From positions 1 to 20,554 of the forward strand of contig CALCMV010000192.1 in assembly GCA_937967535.1 (NCBI GenBank): a stretch of 20,554 bases of DNA, read 5' to 3'. The notes under the pieces were generated by a model. The model made no database searches. It saw only the letters and a program-made list of their open reading frames with translations, and had not been told where the DNA came from. Both the position numbers and the translations under genes were made by a program. Origin of the DNA: an uncultured Saprospiraceae bacterium. GTDB lineage: Bacteria; Bacteroidota; Bacteroidia; Chitinophagales; Saprospiraceae. This document shows positions 6,906 to 14,153 of the stretch, one piece after another. The first letter of the stretch is position 1. Every line of letters starts with the position of its first letter.

Positions 6906-7778
6906 ATGGCAGTATATTCAATAAAAGATTTGGAACAACTTTCTGGCATCAAAGCCCATACCATCAGGATATGGGAAAAACGCTATGAGTTGATACAACC
7001 TAATCGTACACAGACGAATATCCGCTATTATACCGACGAAGATTTGCGCTATCTGCTCAATGTCGGGCTACTCAATCGCAACGGTCTGAAAATCTCCAAA
7101 ATCGCCAAAATGTCGGAGAAAGAAATCGCCGAAAAAGTCGCTGCGCTCTCCGAAGTCAATTCCGAACATGCCACACAACTTGATGCCCTCACCATTTCGA
7201 TGATTGAGATGGACGAGTACAAATTCAACCGCATCGTCAGCACCAATATCAAGCAAATCGGCTTGGAAAGAACCATGCTGGATGTCATCAATCCCTTCCT
7301 CAGCAAGCTCACTATCCTGTGGATGACCGGTTCGGTCAATCCCGCACAAGTACATTTCATCACTTGCCTCATTCGCCAAAAAATCATCGTTGCTATTGAC
7401 CAACTTCCACTCAAACAAAATGACGACCAAACTACTTTTCTCCTCTATCTGCCCGAAGGCGAAATACAAGAATTAATACTACTTTTTGTCCATTACCTCC
7501 TAAAAATCAGAGGGAAAAAAGTAATCTACTTAGGGCAAAATATCCCATTGGATGAATTGCAAACCCCTTATAGAATCCACGCACCCAAATATATTTACAC
7601 CATTTTATCCCCTTCATTTACCAAAGTCCCTGCGCCAAATTATATTGATGCTTTGAGCAATTCATTTCCGCAAGCCGAAATTTTGCTCTCCGGTTTGCAA
7701 TCTACTTACGAAGGCAATGCCGCTAATGTTCGTATCCTCGATACACTAGATAATACTATCCTGTTTTTCGACTCATAA
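6906..7778 (+). CDS. MerR family regulator with degenerate B12-binding region
   Basis: Residues 1-72 are a MerR winged helix-turn-helix (YSIKDLEQLSGIKAHTIRIWEKRY...IRYYTDEDL). Residues 95-165 look like the helical cap of CarH/LitR-type photoreceptors, and 175-290 like a cobalamin-binding Rossmann domain (LLYLPEGEIQELILLF, KKVIYLGQNIP). In CarH the cap motif is W-x9-E-H; here Trp139 and His150 are present but the Glu position is Val149. The lower-ligand motif (D/E)xHxxG is replaced by Glu186-Ile-Gln188, so the cobalt-coordinating His is missing. The fold is thus expected, but canonical B12 binding is doubtful; it may sense something else or act through dimerisation alone. It is monocistronic, with no carotenoid gene beside it. 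ATG 6906 sits at the usual MerR N-terminus. Confidence 0.87.
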   Translation: MAVYSIKDLEQLSGIKAHTIRIWEKRYELIQPNRTQTNIRYYTDEDLRYLLNVGLLNRNGLKISKIAKMSEKEIAEKVAALSEVNSEHATQLDALTISMIEMDEYKFNRIVSTNIKQIGLERTMLDVINPFLSKLTILWMTGSVNPAQVHFITCLIRQKIIVAIDQLPLKQNDDQTTFLLYLPEGEIQELILLFVHYLLKIRGKKVIYLGQNIPLDELQTPYRIHAPKYIYTILSPSFTKVPAPNYIDALSNSFPQAEILLSGLQSTYEGNAANVRILDTLDNTILFFDS

Positions 7779-7796
7779 GGGTGTAAGAGAAAGTAC

Positions 7797-7846
7797 AAGT
7801 TTAAGAATAAGTTTAAGTTTAAATAAGTAATTCATTTCAATGAATT
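7797..7846. repeat. AAGTTT-type tandem units and hairpin between convergent genes
   Basis: AAGTTTAAG is repeated imperfectly from 7797 to about 7827, the same hexamer motif as the large inverted array at 12591-12701. It is followed by AATTCATT (7829-7836), TC, AATGAATT (7839-7846), a perfect 8-bp stem with a 2-base loop. It fills the 113-bp space between the MerR gene and the convergent deacetylase gene and may serve as a weak AT-rich terminator. Confidence 0.6.
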
Positions 7847-7891
7847 ATCATAATTAAAAGTGTCGTTTAGTTCAGCCCAACCACTTATTAA

Positions 7892-9214
7892 TTAAGATAC
7901 AATCGCCCGATAAATTTCCCAATAATCTTCGCCATTCAACACCAAATTAGAATTGTGCCACAGCAGCACAAACTCTCCTTCAAATCGCCGCACCGTCTTC
8001 ATAATTCCCTGTACTCGTTCCAATGCCTCTGCCTGCGTCAAGCCCATATACACTTCCGAAAATAAAGTCACCTCCATCACCAAAAGCGGACGCTCTATCA
8101 AGTTCAACTCCTTGCGGGTCAAGATATTGAATACCGGAAAGGGATAACAAGTCCCACACCGAAAACCGATTGCGCCTGCATAGCCCATCGTGCTGTCCCA
8201 TTCCAAGCCATTATCTTCCCATGCCTGCCAGGTATGCGGTACACTGAATCGCAGAAAATGCTGCCGCCCTGCTTTTACAGGCTGTGGCGATACTTGGGCT
8301 AGTGCCTCAATTTCCGAACTCAACATCGCTGCATCTTGATAGGTATCGTAGCTCGGATGTATGCCCACCACATGCCCGCGCTCATGTATACGTGTGATAA
8401 GTTGTTTTACGGAAAAATCATCAATCTTATAATTTCCTTCAAAGCGCGTATGTCCACCTGTGATAAAGAAAAAATGAGAAGTAAGCCCTTGATTTTCAGA
8501 CAAATTCATCAATTCATCAAAGGTGTCAAAGGGGTCTTTTTTTCTTCTCCAAAAATGAAAATGTTGTCGTGTAGCGGCTTTATTTTTTCTTTTAAAAATA
8601 TCTCCAAGTATAGTTTTTATGGGAGAAAATGAATTGCGCCAAAGTAATCGCGCATCCACGTCATGTGTCAGTACAAATGAAAAATTTCGAGTTTTTCGTT
8701 TTTGTCGGATACCTAAATGTATGAGTATATTCCACAGAAATTCTACATACTCATTGACCACTGCACGATGCAGAAAATTGCATTTGAATGCCAACGAAGC
8801 CCTCACCGGAAAACGTTCATGGGCATCCCGCAATGGATTTACCAACTCCTCCCAACGACTCAACATAAAAAATGCACCTGCGAAAATATCTATACCACAT
8901 TTAATCTTATGCCCTTGATTATCCATCTTTTTTCCGCCAAAAATAATAGGCATATCATTGAGTGGTGCAAATCCGGATTTTAGAAAACGAATGTGTTTAG
9001 GAATATTTTTTTGGTCTAAATAAGTTGCTGTTTCCGAAAAATGCTCAAAAAAATCGTCTGCAAAGGTGAGTGAGTTGCCATTTTTCAAAATTATTTTGTA
9101 TTCATGTTCCTCTCCAAATTCCAATGAATACTCCAATCCCAAATACACCTCCATCAGCACACGAATGATGTACTTTTTTTCTGCGGAAAAATTTGGATGT
9201 ATTGTAATTTTCAA
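7892..9214 (-). CDS. Polysaccharide deacetylase family protein (DUF7033-type N-terminus)
   Basis: About 440 residues. The N-terminal part (YIIRVLMEVYLGLEYSLEF...) resembles the DUF7033 region of Bacteroidota deacetylases; the C-terminal half is a NodB-like carbohydrate esterase 4 fold. Seen: LTHDVD at 182-187 (catalytic Asp and metal-binding Asp), HPSY at 286-289 (metal His), RQHFLRF at 317-323, and FRCGTCYPF at 351-359. It probably removes acetyl groups from a cell-surface polysaccharide, in keeping with the sugar oxidoreductase gene upstream. The frame is open to a GTG at 9331, but those extra 39 codons translate the REP-like element, so I place the start at TTG 9214, whose upstream is AT-rich. 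TTG 9232 and the internal ATG 9154 are alternatives; the last would cut the conserved region. Confidence 0.83.
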   Translation of the reverse strand: MKITIHPNFSAEKKYIIRVLMEVYLGLEYSLEFGEEHEYKIILKNGNSLTFADDFFEHFSETATYLDQKNIPKHIRFLKSGFAPLNDMPIIFGGKKMDNQGHKIKCGIDIFAGAFFMLSRWEELVNPLRDAHERFPVRASLAFKCNFLHRAVVNEYVEFLWNILIHLGIRQKRKTRNFSFVLTHDVDARLLWRNSFSPIKTILGDIFKRKNKAATRQHFHFWRRKKDPFDTFDELMNLSENQGLTSHFFFITGGHTRFEGNYKIDDFSVKQLITRIHERGHVVGIHPSYDTYQDAAMLSSEIEALAQVSPQPVKAGRQHFLRFSVPHTWQAWEDNGLEWDSTMGYAGAIGFRCGTCYPFPVFNILTRKELNLIERPLLVMEVTLFSEVYMGLTQAEALERVQGIMKTVRRFEGEFVLLWHNSNLVLNGEDYWEIYRAIVS

Positions 9215-9234
9215 ATAAATAATTTTGAGCAACC

Positions 9235-9339
9235 GTAGCGCGGTACTTCCAGTCCGCGTGCCGTAGAACGGTGCTTCCAGCCCGTTCCACCTTAGTTTAG
9301 CTTTACATATGAGGGAACGGGCTGGAAGCACCGTTCTAC
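9235..9339. repeat. REP-like palindromic element, copy A (three GTAG hairpins)
   Basis: Three hairpin units, each headed by GTAG: 9235-9258 (GTAGCGCGGTACTTCC...), 9263-9288 (GTAGAACGGTGCTTCC...), and the exact inverse of the second at 9314-9339, with a 25-base centre. Each unit folds as a 5-bp stem, one bulged base, a 3-bp stem and a TCC loop. The first unit uses CGCGG/CCGCG and ACT/AGT, the second AACGG/CCGTT and GCT/AGC, so changes are compensated on both sides. A GTAG foot and bulged palindrome in inverted pairs is the known layout of REP/BIME sequences served by RAYT (TnpA-REP) transposases. The right end supplies the TAG stop of the oxidoreductase gene. Confidence 0.85.
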
Positions 9340-10379
9340 GTGCGTCTACCGTAAATACGTTCTATAATTTCGACTACCTTCATACCTTCTAAAGCATTGG
9401 TAGTGATAGTTTTATGACCTTTTAATACATCAATAACATTCTCAAAAACAAAACCATGATTATTCGTTGAGCCTTTGTATGTGCCGTAATCATTGGGCGG
9501 GTTGGAGGCTTTGAGGTCGGGCATTTTATAGTTTTCGAGATGGCAATATTCGACCTTATCCATGTACTGACCACCGATGCGGACACTGCCTTTGCTGCCT
9601 GTTACGGTGATGCTCGTTTCCATATTTTGCCCCCAGATTGCCGTCGAATAATTGAGACAGCCCATACCGCCTTGCACAAAATCAAAAGACACAATCCCCG
9701 TATCTTCAAATTCGGTAGAATGACGATGCGTATAATTCTCAAAACGCGCTTCAATATTTTGAATATCGCCAAACAGCCAATACATCAAATCCACATAATG
9801 AGAAAATTGAGTAAATAGCGGACCACCATCCTGCGCCAGCTTACCATGCCACTCGTGCGCCTTGCCACCCTTCAAATAATAACGGTCATCCCGATTCCAA
9901 TAACAATTCAATTGCATCGTGTGTACATTGCCCAATAGCTTCCCGTTTACCAATTCCTTCAACCAAACCGCAGGTGGCGAATAACGGTTTTGCATCACAC
10001 AAAAAACCTGCTTACCGACTGTCAATGCCTTATGAATGACCTGTTCACAATCTGCCTTTCGCAAGCCCATCGGCTTTTCACACACCACATGTTTTCCTGA
10101 TTCGAGTACCTTTATACATTGCTCGGTATGGTAGCCGTTTGGCGTGCAAATACAGACCACATCTAAATCATTTTCAGTATTTAACAAAGTATTTAAATCG
10201 CTATAAAACGGCGCATCAAATTCCTCAATACCCAGCTTCTCTTTCGGTGCAGTATCACATAATGCCACCAAGGCTGCCTCCGCATGTACACGTATCGTGC
10301 GGGCGTGTCGCTTACCAATATGTCCGCAACCGATTACCGCAAATTTGATAGGCACATCCTTTTTGTGTTGATTATTCAT
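9336..10379 (-). CDS. Gfo/Idh/MocA family oxidoreductase, WlbA/WbpB-like
   Basis: A 347-residue NAD(P)-dependent sugar oxidoreductase. The Rossmann motif is VIGCGHIGKRHA (glycines at 17-22), the dinucleotide/active-site motif is CEKPM with Lys102, and the substrate domain has DGGPLFTQFSHYVDLMYWLFGD at 184-205, where the His in SHYVD is the family's usual catalytic residue. The segment NCYWNRDDRYY and the GG-x-Q-x-H layout resemble UDP-GlcNAcA 3-dehydrogenases (WlbA/WbpB) of surface-polysaccharide pathways; the exact substrate is an inference. The next gene downstream is a polysaccharide deacetylase. Both ends of the gene abut inverted copies of a REP-like element, and the stop codon lies within copy A. 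ATG 10379 is the only reasonable start. Confidence 0.9.
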   Translation of the reverse strand: MNNQHKKDVPIKFAVIGCGHIGKRHARTIRVHAEAALVALCDTAPKEKLGIEEFDAPFYSDLNTLLNTENDLDVVCICTPNGYHTEQCIKVLESGKHVVCEKPMGLRKADCEQVIHKALTVGKQVFCVMQNRYSPPAVWLKELVNGKLLGNVHTMQLNCYWNRDDRYYLKGGKAHEWHGKLAQDGGPLFTQFSHYVDLMYWLFGDIQNIEARFENYTHRHSTEFEDTGIVSFDFVQGGMGCLNYSTAIWGQNMETSITVTGSKGSVRIGGQYMDKVEYCHLENYKMPDLKASNPPNDYGTYKGSTNNHGFVFENVIDVLKGHKTITTNALEGMKVVEIIERIYGRRT

Positions 10380-10412
10380 TTGACGGGCAAAGATAGGGAT
10401 TTGAATCGAATC

Positions 10413-10515
10413 GTAGAACGGTGCTTCCAGCCCGTTCCTTCGTATGTAGAGCTAAACTAACGTGGAACGGGCTGGAAGCACCGTTCTACAACGCGGACTG
10501 GAAGTGCCGCGCTAC
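10413..10515. repeat. REP-like palindromic element, copy B (inverted relative to copy A)
   Basis: Units at 10413-10438 and 10464-10489 are exact inverse copies of each other and identical to the corresponding 26-base arms of copy A. The third, GC-richer unit at 10492-10515 is the counterpart of 9235-9258. The central 25 bases agree with those of copy A at 21 positions when B is reverse-complemented. It fills the gap between the ATL gene (stop at 10519) and the oxidoreductase start (10379). Confidence 0.85.
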
Positions 10516-10518
10516 GTA

Positions 10519-10839
10519 TTACCAATCGGGTATCCATAGTACTTCCTCGAAATTTTGAATTACATTATCTTCAATTACAATTCCCTCACTCTCTAATAAT
10601 TCTTGCATTAAAGTAGGCGTAGCAAAATGAGTTCTCCCACTCAATTCACCTTTACGATTGACCACGCGATGTGCGGGTACAGGCGGTTCTGCTCCAAAAC
10701 ATTGATTCAATGCCCAACCCACCATTCGCGCCGAACCTAGCGCGAGCGCATTGGCAACTGTGCCATAAGTTGTCACACGCCCGTGCGGAATTTCACGAAC
10801 AAAATCATATACATCATCAAAGTAACTTTTTTTAGTCAT
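10519..10839 (-). CDS. Alkyltransferase-like protein (ATL), non-catalytic MGMT homologue
   Basis: A 106-residue homologue of the DNA-binding domain of O6-alkylguanine-DNA alkyltransferases (DVYDFVREIPHGRVTTYGTVANALALGSARMVGWAL). Arg38 in SARMVG fits the arginine finger that pushes the damaged base out of the helix, and Tyr25 the conserved Tyr. The active-site PCHR motif is PAHR here (Pro55-Ala56-His57-Arg58), so the acceptor cysteine is absent. Proteins of this kind, such as E. coli YbaZ with PWHR, bind alkylated guanine without repairing it and recruit nucleotide excision repair. Length is typical and ATG 10839 is the only good start. The gene looks transcribed alone or first in a leftward run; the REP-like element follows its stop. 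Confidence 0.88.
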   Translation of the reverse strand: MTKKSYFDDVYDFVREIPHGRVTTYGTVANALALGSARMVGWALNQCFGAEPPVPAHRVVNRKGELSGRTHFATPTLMQELLESEGIVIEDNVIQNFEEVLWIPDW

Positions 10840-10903
10840 AAATCAAGTTGTGAGTTAAAATTTGGTCAAAATTACGATTTTTTACGGTCAATTCATGCAC
10901 TGT

Positions 10904-10962
10904 CGTTTATCGTCTGCCATTGATAGTTCGCCGTCTGTCGTCCACCGTTCACCGTCTAACGT
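10904..10962. repeat. Degenerate 7-bp array, mostly CGTnnAn units
   Basis: In strict 7-base steps: CGTTTAT, CGTCTGC, CATTGAT, AGTTCGC, CGTCTGT, CGTCCAC, CGTTCAC, CGTCTAA, then CGT. Six of eight units begin CGT. It is an older-looking or more diverged relative, in form though not sequence, of the heptamer arrays at 1619 and 6614. It lies in the 317-bp divergent region between the ATL and TolC genes, which also holds the octamer inverted arrays (11058-11145). Confidence 0.7.
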
Positions 10963-11057
10963 ACCTATTTAATCCATAATTCATTTGATTTGATATAAAT
11001 AATTAGAATTTTTGTCAACTTCGTGGTAGCATTGTGGTTAATTACAAAAGATAAACA

Positions 11058-11145
11058 AAATGAGTAAATGAATAGATGAGTAAATGTGTTCGGTATCGCT
11101 ATCATTGTCGCATTAATATTTACTCATTTACCCATCTACTCATTT
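11058..11145. repeat. Inverted pair of 8-bp arrays upstream of the TolC gene
   Basis: The left arm at 11058-11085 consists of AAATGAGT-like octamers; the right arm at 11118-11145 of ATTTACTC-like octamers. The arms are reverse complements at 24 of 28 positions around a 32-base centre, so a long hairpin is possible. The right arm ends 11 bases before the TolC ATG, placing the whole structure in the presumed 5' leader, where it could affect translation or mRNA life. Confidence 0.8.
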
Positions 11146-11156
11146 AAAAAGAGTTT

Positions 11157-12593
11157 ATGAAACAACTAATTACAATATTTTTAATTACACTATGTTTTAC
11201 CGCCCCAAGTTTTGCACAAAATGATACTTGGGATTTGGCGCGTTGTCTTCGTTATGCAGAAGATAATAATTTGCAAATCAAACAAGCGGCTATTGGGATT
11301 CGTCAGGCTGAATTGACGCAGGAGCAAAGCAAAAAATCGCGCTTGCCCAATCTGGCGGCGAGTGCTTCGCATAGTTATAATTTTGGTCGCTCCATTGACC
11401 CGACGACCAATTCATTTGAGAACAATACCATCCAAGCGAATGGTTTTGGATTGAATGGCGGCGGTCTGATTTATGGCGGCGGACAAGTACAGAACAGTAT
11501 CAAACAAAGCCAATACGATGTGTCAGCCGCACAAGCTGATGCAAGTGTAGTGAAAAATAATTTGGGATTGAGCGTGGCACAGGCTTACCTGCAAGTGCTA
11601 CTCGCCCAAGACCAAATCAACATCACTCAAAATCGCCTCAAACAAACCCAAGCCCAACTAGACCGCACTCAAAAACTCGTTGATGCAGGTGCAGTGGCAA
11701 GGGTGACACTCCTAGATTTGGAAGCACAAGTGGCAAGCGACGAGCAGGGTATTGTGGCTTCAGAAAATGCACTCGTTCAGGCATTTGCATTGCTAAAGAC
11801 ACAACTCAATCTCGACCCTGATTACAAAATGTCTATCGCACGTCCTGCATTTGAATTGTTGGAGGAATTGGATATTAGCACCATAAACGTAGAAACACTC
11901 TACAATGAAGCGGTCAAAAATCAACCACAAATCGTAGCAGGAGAATATCGCAAAAAAAGCGCAGAAGTGGGGATTGATATTGCAAAAGCGGGGCTGCGTC
12001 CTTCATTGACTTATTTTGGAGGGCTATCTACCAACTACTCCAATCTTGGCAGGCGTTTGACAGGTGCGGTTGATACTTTTCCGCAATTTATAGGTACTAC
12101 ACAGAATCCGATTACGGGAGAAGATTTTGATTTGATAATAGATACACCTGTTCCGCGAGTTGAAAATAATCCATTTACCAATCAACTCAATCAAAATCTA
12201 AGTCAAGCCATCGGTGTGAGTCTGAATGTACCGATTTACAGTCGCGGTGTCAATCGCATCAATGTGGAACGCGCCGAACTCGGTGTCCTCAGTGCCGAGC
12301 TTTCCAATGAACAAACCCGCCAACAACTCAAAAACGATATTCAAAACGCGCTCATTGATGCCCGTGCTGCACGCAATACACTTCGTGCCGCCGACAAAAC
12401 ACTCGAAGCCCGCGAAGTAGCATTTACCAGCGCACAAAAACGCTTTGATTTGGGTGCGATAAATACCTTCGATTATACCGCCGCAAAAGATGCCCTCGAT
12501 ATTGCAAAATTAAATTTACTGAACGCAAAATATCAATACGTATTTAGTTTAAAAGTCCTTGATTTTTATCTTGGCAGAGAAATTACTTTATAA
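11157..12593 (+). CDS. TolC family outer-membrane channel protein
   Basis: A 478-residue outer-membrane efflux protein. The signal peptide MKQLITIFLITLCFTAPSFA is cleaved probably after residue 20. The mature part has the two long-helix OEP repeats (WDLARCLRYAEDNNLQIKQA near the N-terminus; EVAFTSAQKRFDLGAINTFDYTAAKDALDIAKLNLLNAKYQYVFSLKVLDFYLG at the C-terminus), Ala/Gln-rich coiled coils and a Gly/Asn-rich barrel segment. The trimer would form a channel-tunnel that docks with a membrane-fusion protein; the HlyD-type gene next door is the natural partner. Length matches the family. ATG 11157 precedes the signal peptide directly. Its TAA stop is the first triplet of the hexamer array that fills the gap to the next gene. 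Confidence 0.92.
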   Translation: MKQLITIFLITLCFTAPSFAQNDTWDLARCLRYAEDNNLQIKQAAIGIRQAELTQEQSKKSRLPNLAASASHSYNFGRSIDPTTNSFENNTIQANGFGLNGGGLIYGGGQVQNSIKQSQYDVSAAQADASVVKNNLGLSVAQAYLQVLLAQDQINITQNRLKQTQAQLDRTQKLVDAGAVARVTLLDLEAQVASDEQGIVASENALVQAFALLKTQLNLDPDYKMSIARPAFELLEELDISTINVETLYNEAVKNQPQIVAGEYRKKSAEVGIDIAKAGLRPSLTYFGGLSTNYSNLGRRLTGAVDTFPQFIGTTQNPITGEDFDLIIDTPVPRVENNPFTNQLNQNLSQAIGVSLNVPIYSRGVNRINVERAELGVLSAELSNEQTRQQLKNDIQNALIDARAARNTLRAADKTLEAREVAFTSAQKRFDLGAINTFDYTAAKDALDIAKLNLLNAKYQYVFSLKVLDFYLGREITL

Positions 12594-12701
12594 GTTTAAG
12601 TTTAAGCCTAAGTTTAAGTTTAAATTCATTTTTGGCTTCGCCAAAAACCATGTTTTAAACTTCGACTTCAACTTAATCTTAAACTTCAACTTAAACTTAT
12701 T
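12591..12701. repeat. Inverted hexamer arrays filling the TolC-HlyD gap, with central hairpin
   Basis: The left arm (12591-12624) is TAAGTT repeated, with one TAAGCC. The right arm (12653-12701) holds the inverse units AACTTA/AACTTC/AACTTG. In the middle, TTTTTGGC (12629-12636), TTC, GCCAAAAA (12640-12647) is a perfect 8-bp stem. The entire spacer between the TolC stop and the HlyD ATG is therefore one large potential hairpin. It could act as an attenuator or processing site that sets the ratio of the two proteins, or be a repeat element tolerated there. Confidence 0.88.
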
Positions 12702-14108
12702 ATGACCAGAAGGAAGCGTAGAAGAAGTAGTTGGCCCATCATTTTATTATTGGCTGCAATAATAGGCTTAGTGGGGTTTATACTTTGGAGAAACAATAAC
12801 AAAAAAGAAAAAGCCACACAAGTTACTGCCGAAGCAGTGGCAAAACGCTCTATCACTGAATTGGTATCGGCAAGTGGCAAGATATACCCCGAATTTGAGG
12901 TCAAAATCAGTTCGGATGTATCGGGCGAATTGGTCAAATTGTATGTCGAAGAAGGCGATACGGTGAAGTCGGGGCAATTGCTCGGTAAGGTCGCGCCCGA
13001 CCAGTACGAATCTGCCGTAGAGCGTGTGGTAGCCAGTAAAAATGCAACAGCAGCAAATCTGGCAAACACCCGTTCACAAGTTGCTCAACTGGAGGCAGGT
13101 AAGAAGCAAGCTATCGCAAATCGCGACCAGATTTTGGCACAAATCGAAAGCAGCCGCGCCGCCCACAAACGGAACGAAATGCTACACAAAGAAGGCGTGA
13201 TTTCGGATGCCGAATTGGAGGGTACGCTCTCTGCTTTGCGGTCATTGGAAGCCAATCTCGTTTCTGCCAATGCTGCCATTGAGTCGTCGGATGCCAATAT
13301 TGCTTCATCGCAAGAAAGTATTCGTGCCGCAGAATTTCAGGTGAAGAGTGCCGATGCTACCGTAAAGGAAGCACAAGACAATCTGCGTCGGACGACCATC
13401 TATGCCCCTACGAGTGGCGTGATTTCCAAATTGAATGTAGAACAAGGCGAGCGCGTGGTCGGTACGCTGCAAATGACAGGTACAGAAATCATGCGAATTG
13501 CCAACTTGGATGTCATGGAGGTGCAAGTAGATGTTAGTGAGAATGACATCATCAGCGTAGCTACGGGCGATACCGCCGATGTAGAGGTGGACGCTTATCT
13601 TGACCATCCATTTAAAGGTGTCGTGACGGAAATCGCCAGCTCTGCAAGCGGGGGTCTGACCGGACAATTGACCGCCGACCAAGTGACCAATTTTCGGGTG
13701 AATATTCGCCTTTTGCCCGATTCGTATCGTGAATTGCAGAAGCCGGGGCGCAGTGTTTTTCGTCCGGGCATGTCGGCTTCGGTGGATATTCGTACACTGA
13801 CCGAGCGCGATATTATGACGGTGCCATTACTCGCCGTTGCGACCCGCGAAGATGAAAAAGCCGAAGATGAAGACGACCCTGACCTATTAGAAGTCGTATT
13901 TCTCAAATCAGGCGATACTACAATGATGCAAAAGATTAAAACGGGTATTCAGGATGATACTTATATTCAGGTCTTAGAAGGTCTGGAACTCGGCGATACA
14001 CTTGTAACCGGTCCCTACAAAGCCATTTCAAAAGATTTGAAAGAGGGAGAAAAAATTGAAATTGTAACGAAAGAAGAATTGAGGAAAAAGAGTAAGAAAA
14101 GGGGATAA
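12702..14108 (+). CDS. HlyD/MacA-type periplasmic adaptor subunit
   Basis: A 468-residue membrane-fusion protein. A basic N-terminus and one membrane helix (11-29) anchor it in the inner membrane. The split lipoyl domain is at 66-97 (VKISSDVSGELVKLYVEEGD...) and 232-256 (TIYAPTSGVISKLNVEQGE); between them is a long Ala/Glu-rich coiled-coil hairpin. A beta-barrel domain follows (MEVQVDVSENDIISVATGD) and a membrane-proximal domain ends in a charged tail. The layout resembles MacA-type adaptors of ABC pumps more than plain RND adaptors. It would link the upstream TolC-type channel to an inner-membrane transporter, but no such gene follows before the terminator. ATG 12702 lies directly after the hexamer array. 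Confidence 0.9.
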   Translation: MTRRKRRRSSWPIILLLAAIIGLVGFILWRNNNKKEKATQVTAEAVAKRSITELVSASGKIYPEFEVKISSDVSGELVKLYVEEGDTVKSGQLLGKVAPDQYESAVERVVASKNATAANLANTRSQVAQLEAGKKQAIANRDQILAQIESSRAAHKRNEMLHKEGVISDAELEGTLSALRSLEANLVSANAAIESSDANIASSQESIRAAEFQVKSADATVKEAQDNLRRTTIYAPTSGVISKLNVEQGERVVGTLQMTGTEIMRIANLDVMEVQVDVSENDIISVATGDTADVEVDAYLDHPFKGVVTEIASSASGGLTGQLTADQVTNFRVNIRLLPDSYRELQKPGRSVFRPGMSASVDIRTLTERDIMTVPLLAVATREDEKAEDEDDPDLLEVVFLKSGDTTMMQKIKTGIQDDTYIQVLEGLELGDTLVTGPYKAISKDLKEGEKIEIVTKEELRKKSKKRG

Positions 14109-14109
14109 A

Positions 14110-14139
14110 GTGATTTTTGATTAGGTGATTTTTGATTGT
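14110..14139. repeat. Two direct 15-bp units after the HlyD gene
   Basis: GTGATTTTTGATTAG (14110-14124) and GTGATTTTTGATTGT (14125-14139) agree at 13 of 15 positions and start two bases after the HlyD stop, another case of a short tandem repeat placed right behind a stop codon. Confidence 0.7.
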
Positions 14140-14153
14140 CTGAAAAAATAAGA

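Noticed and set aside
11011..11034. TTTG and TAGCATTG as a promoter for the TolC gene
   Set aside because: Only 12 bases separate the boxes and the -7 box has a mismatch, so it does not fit the consensus.
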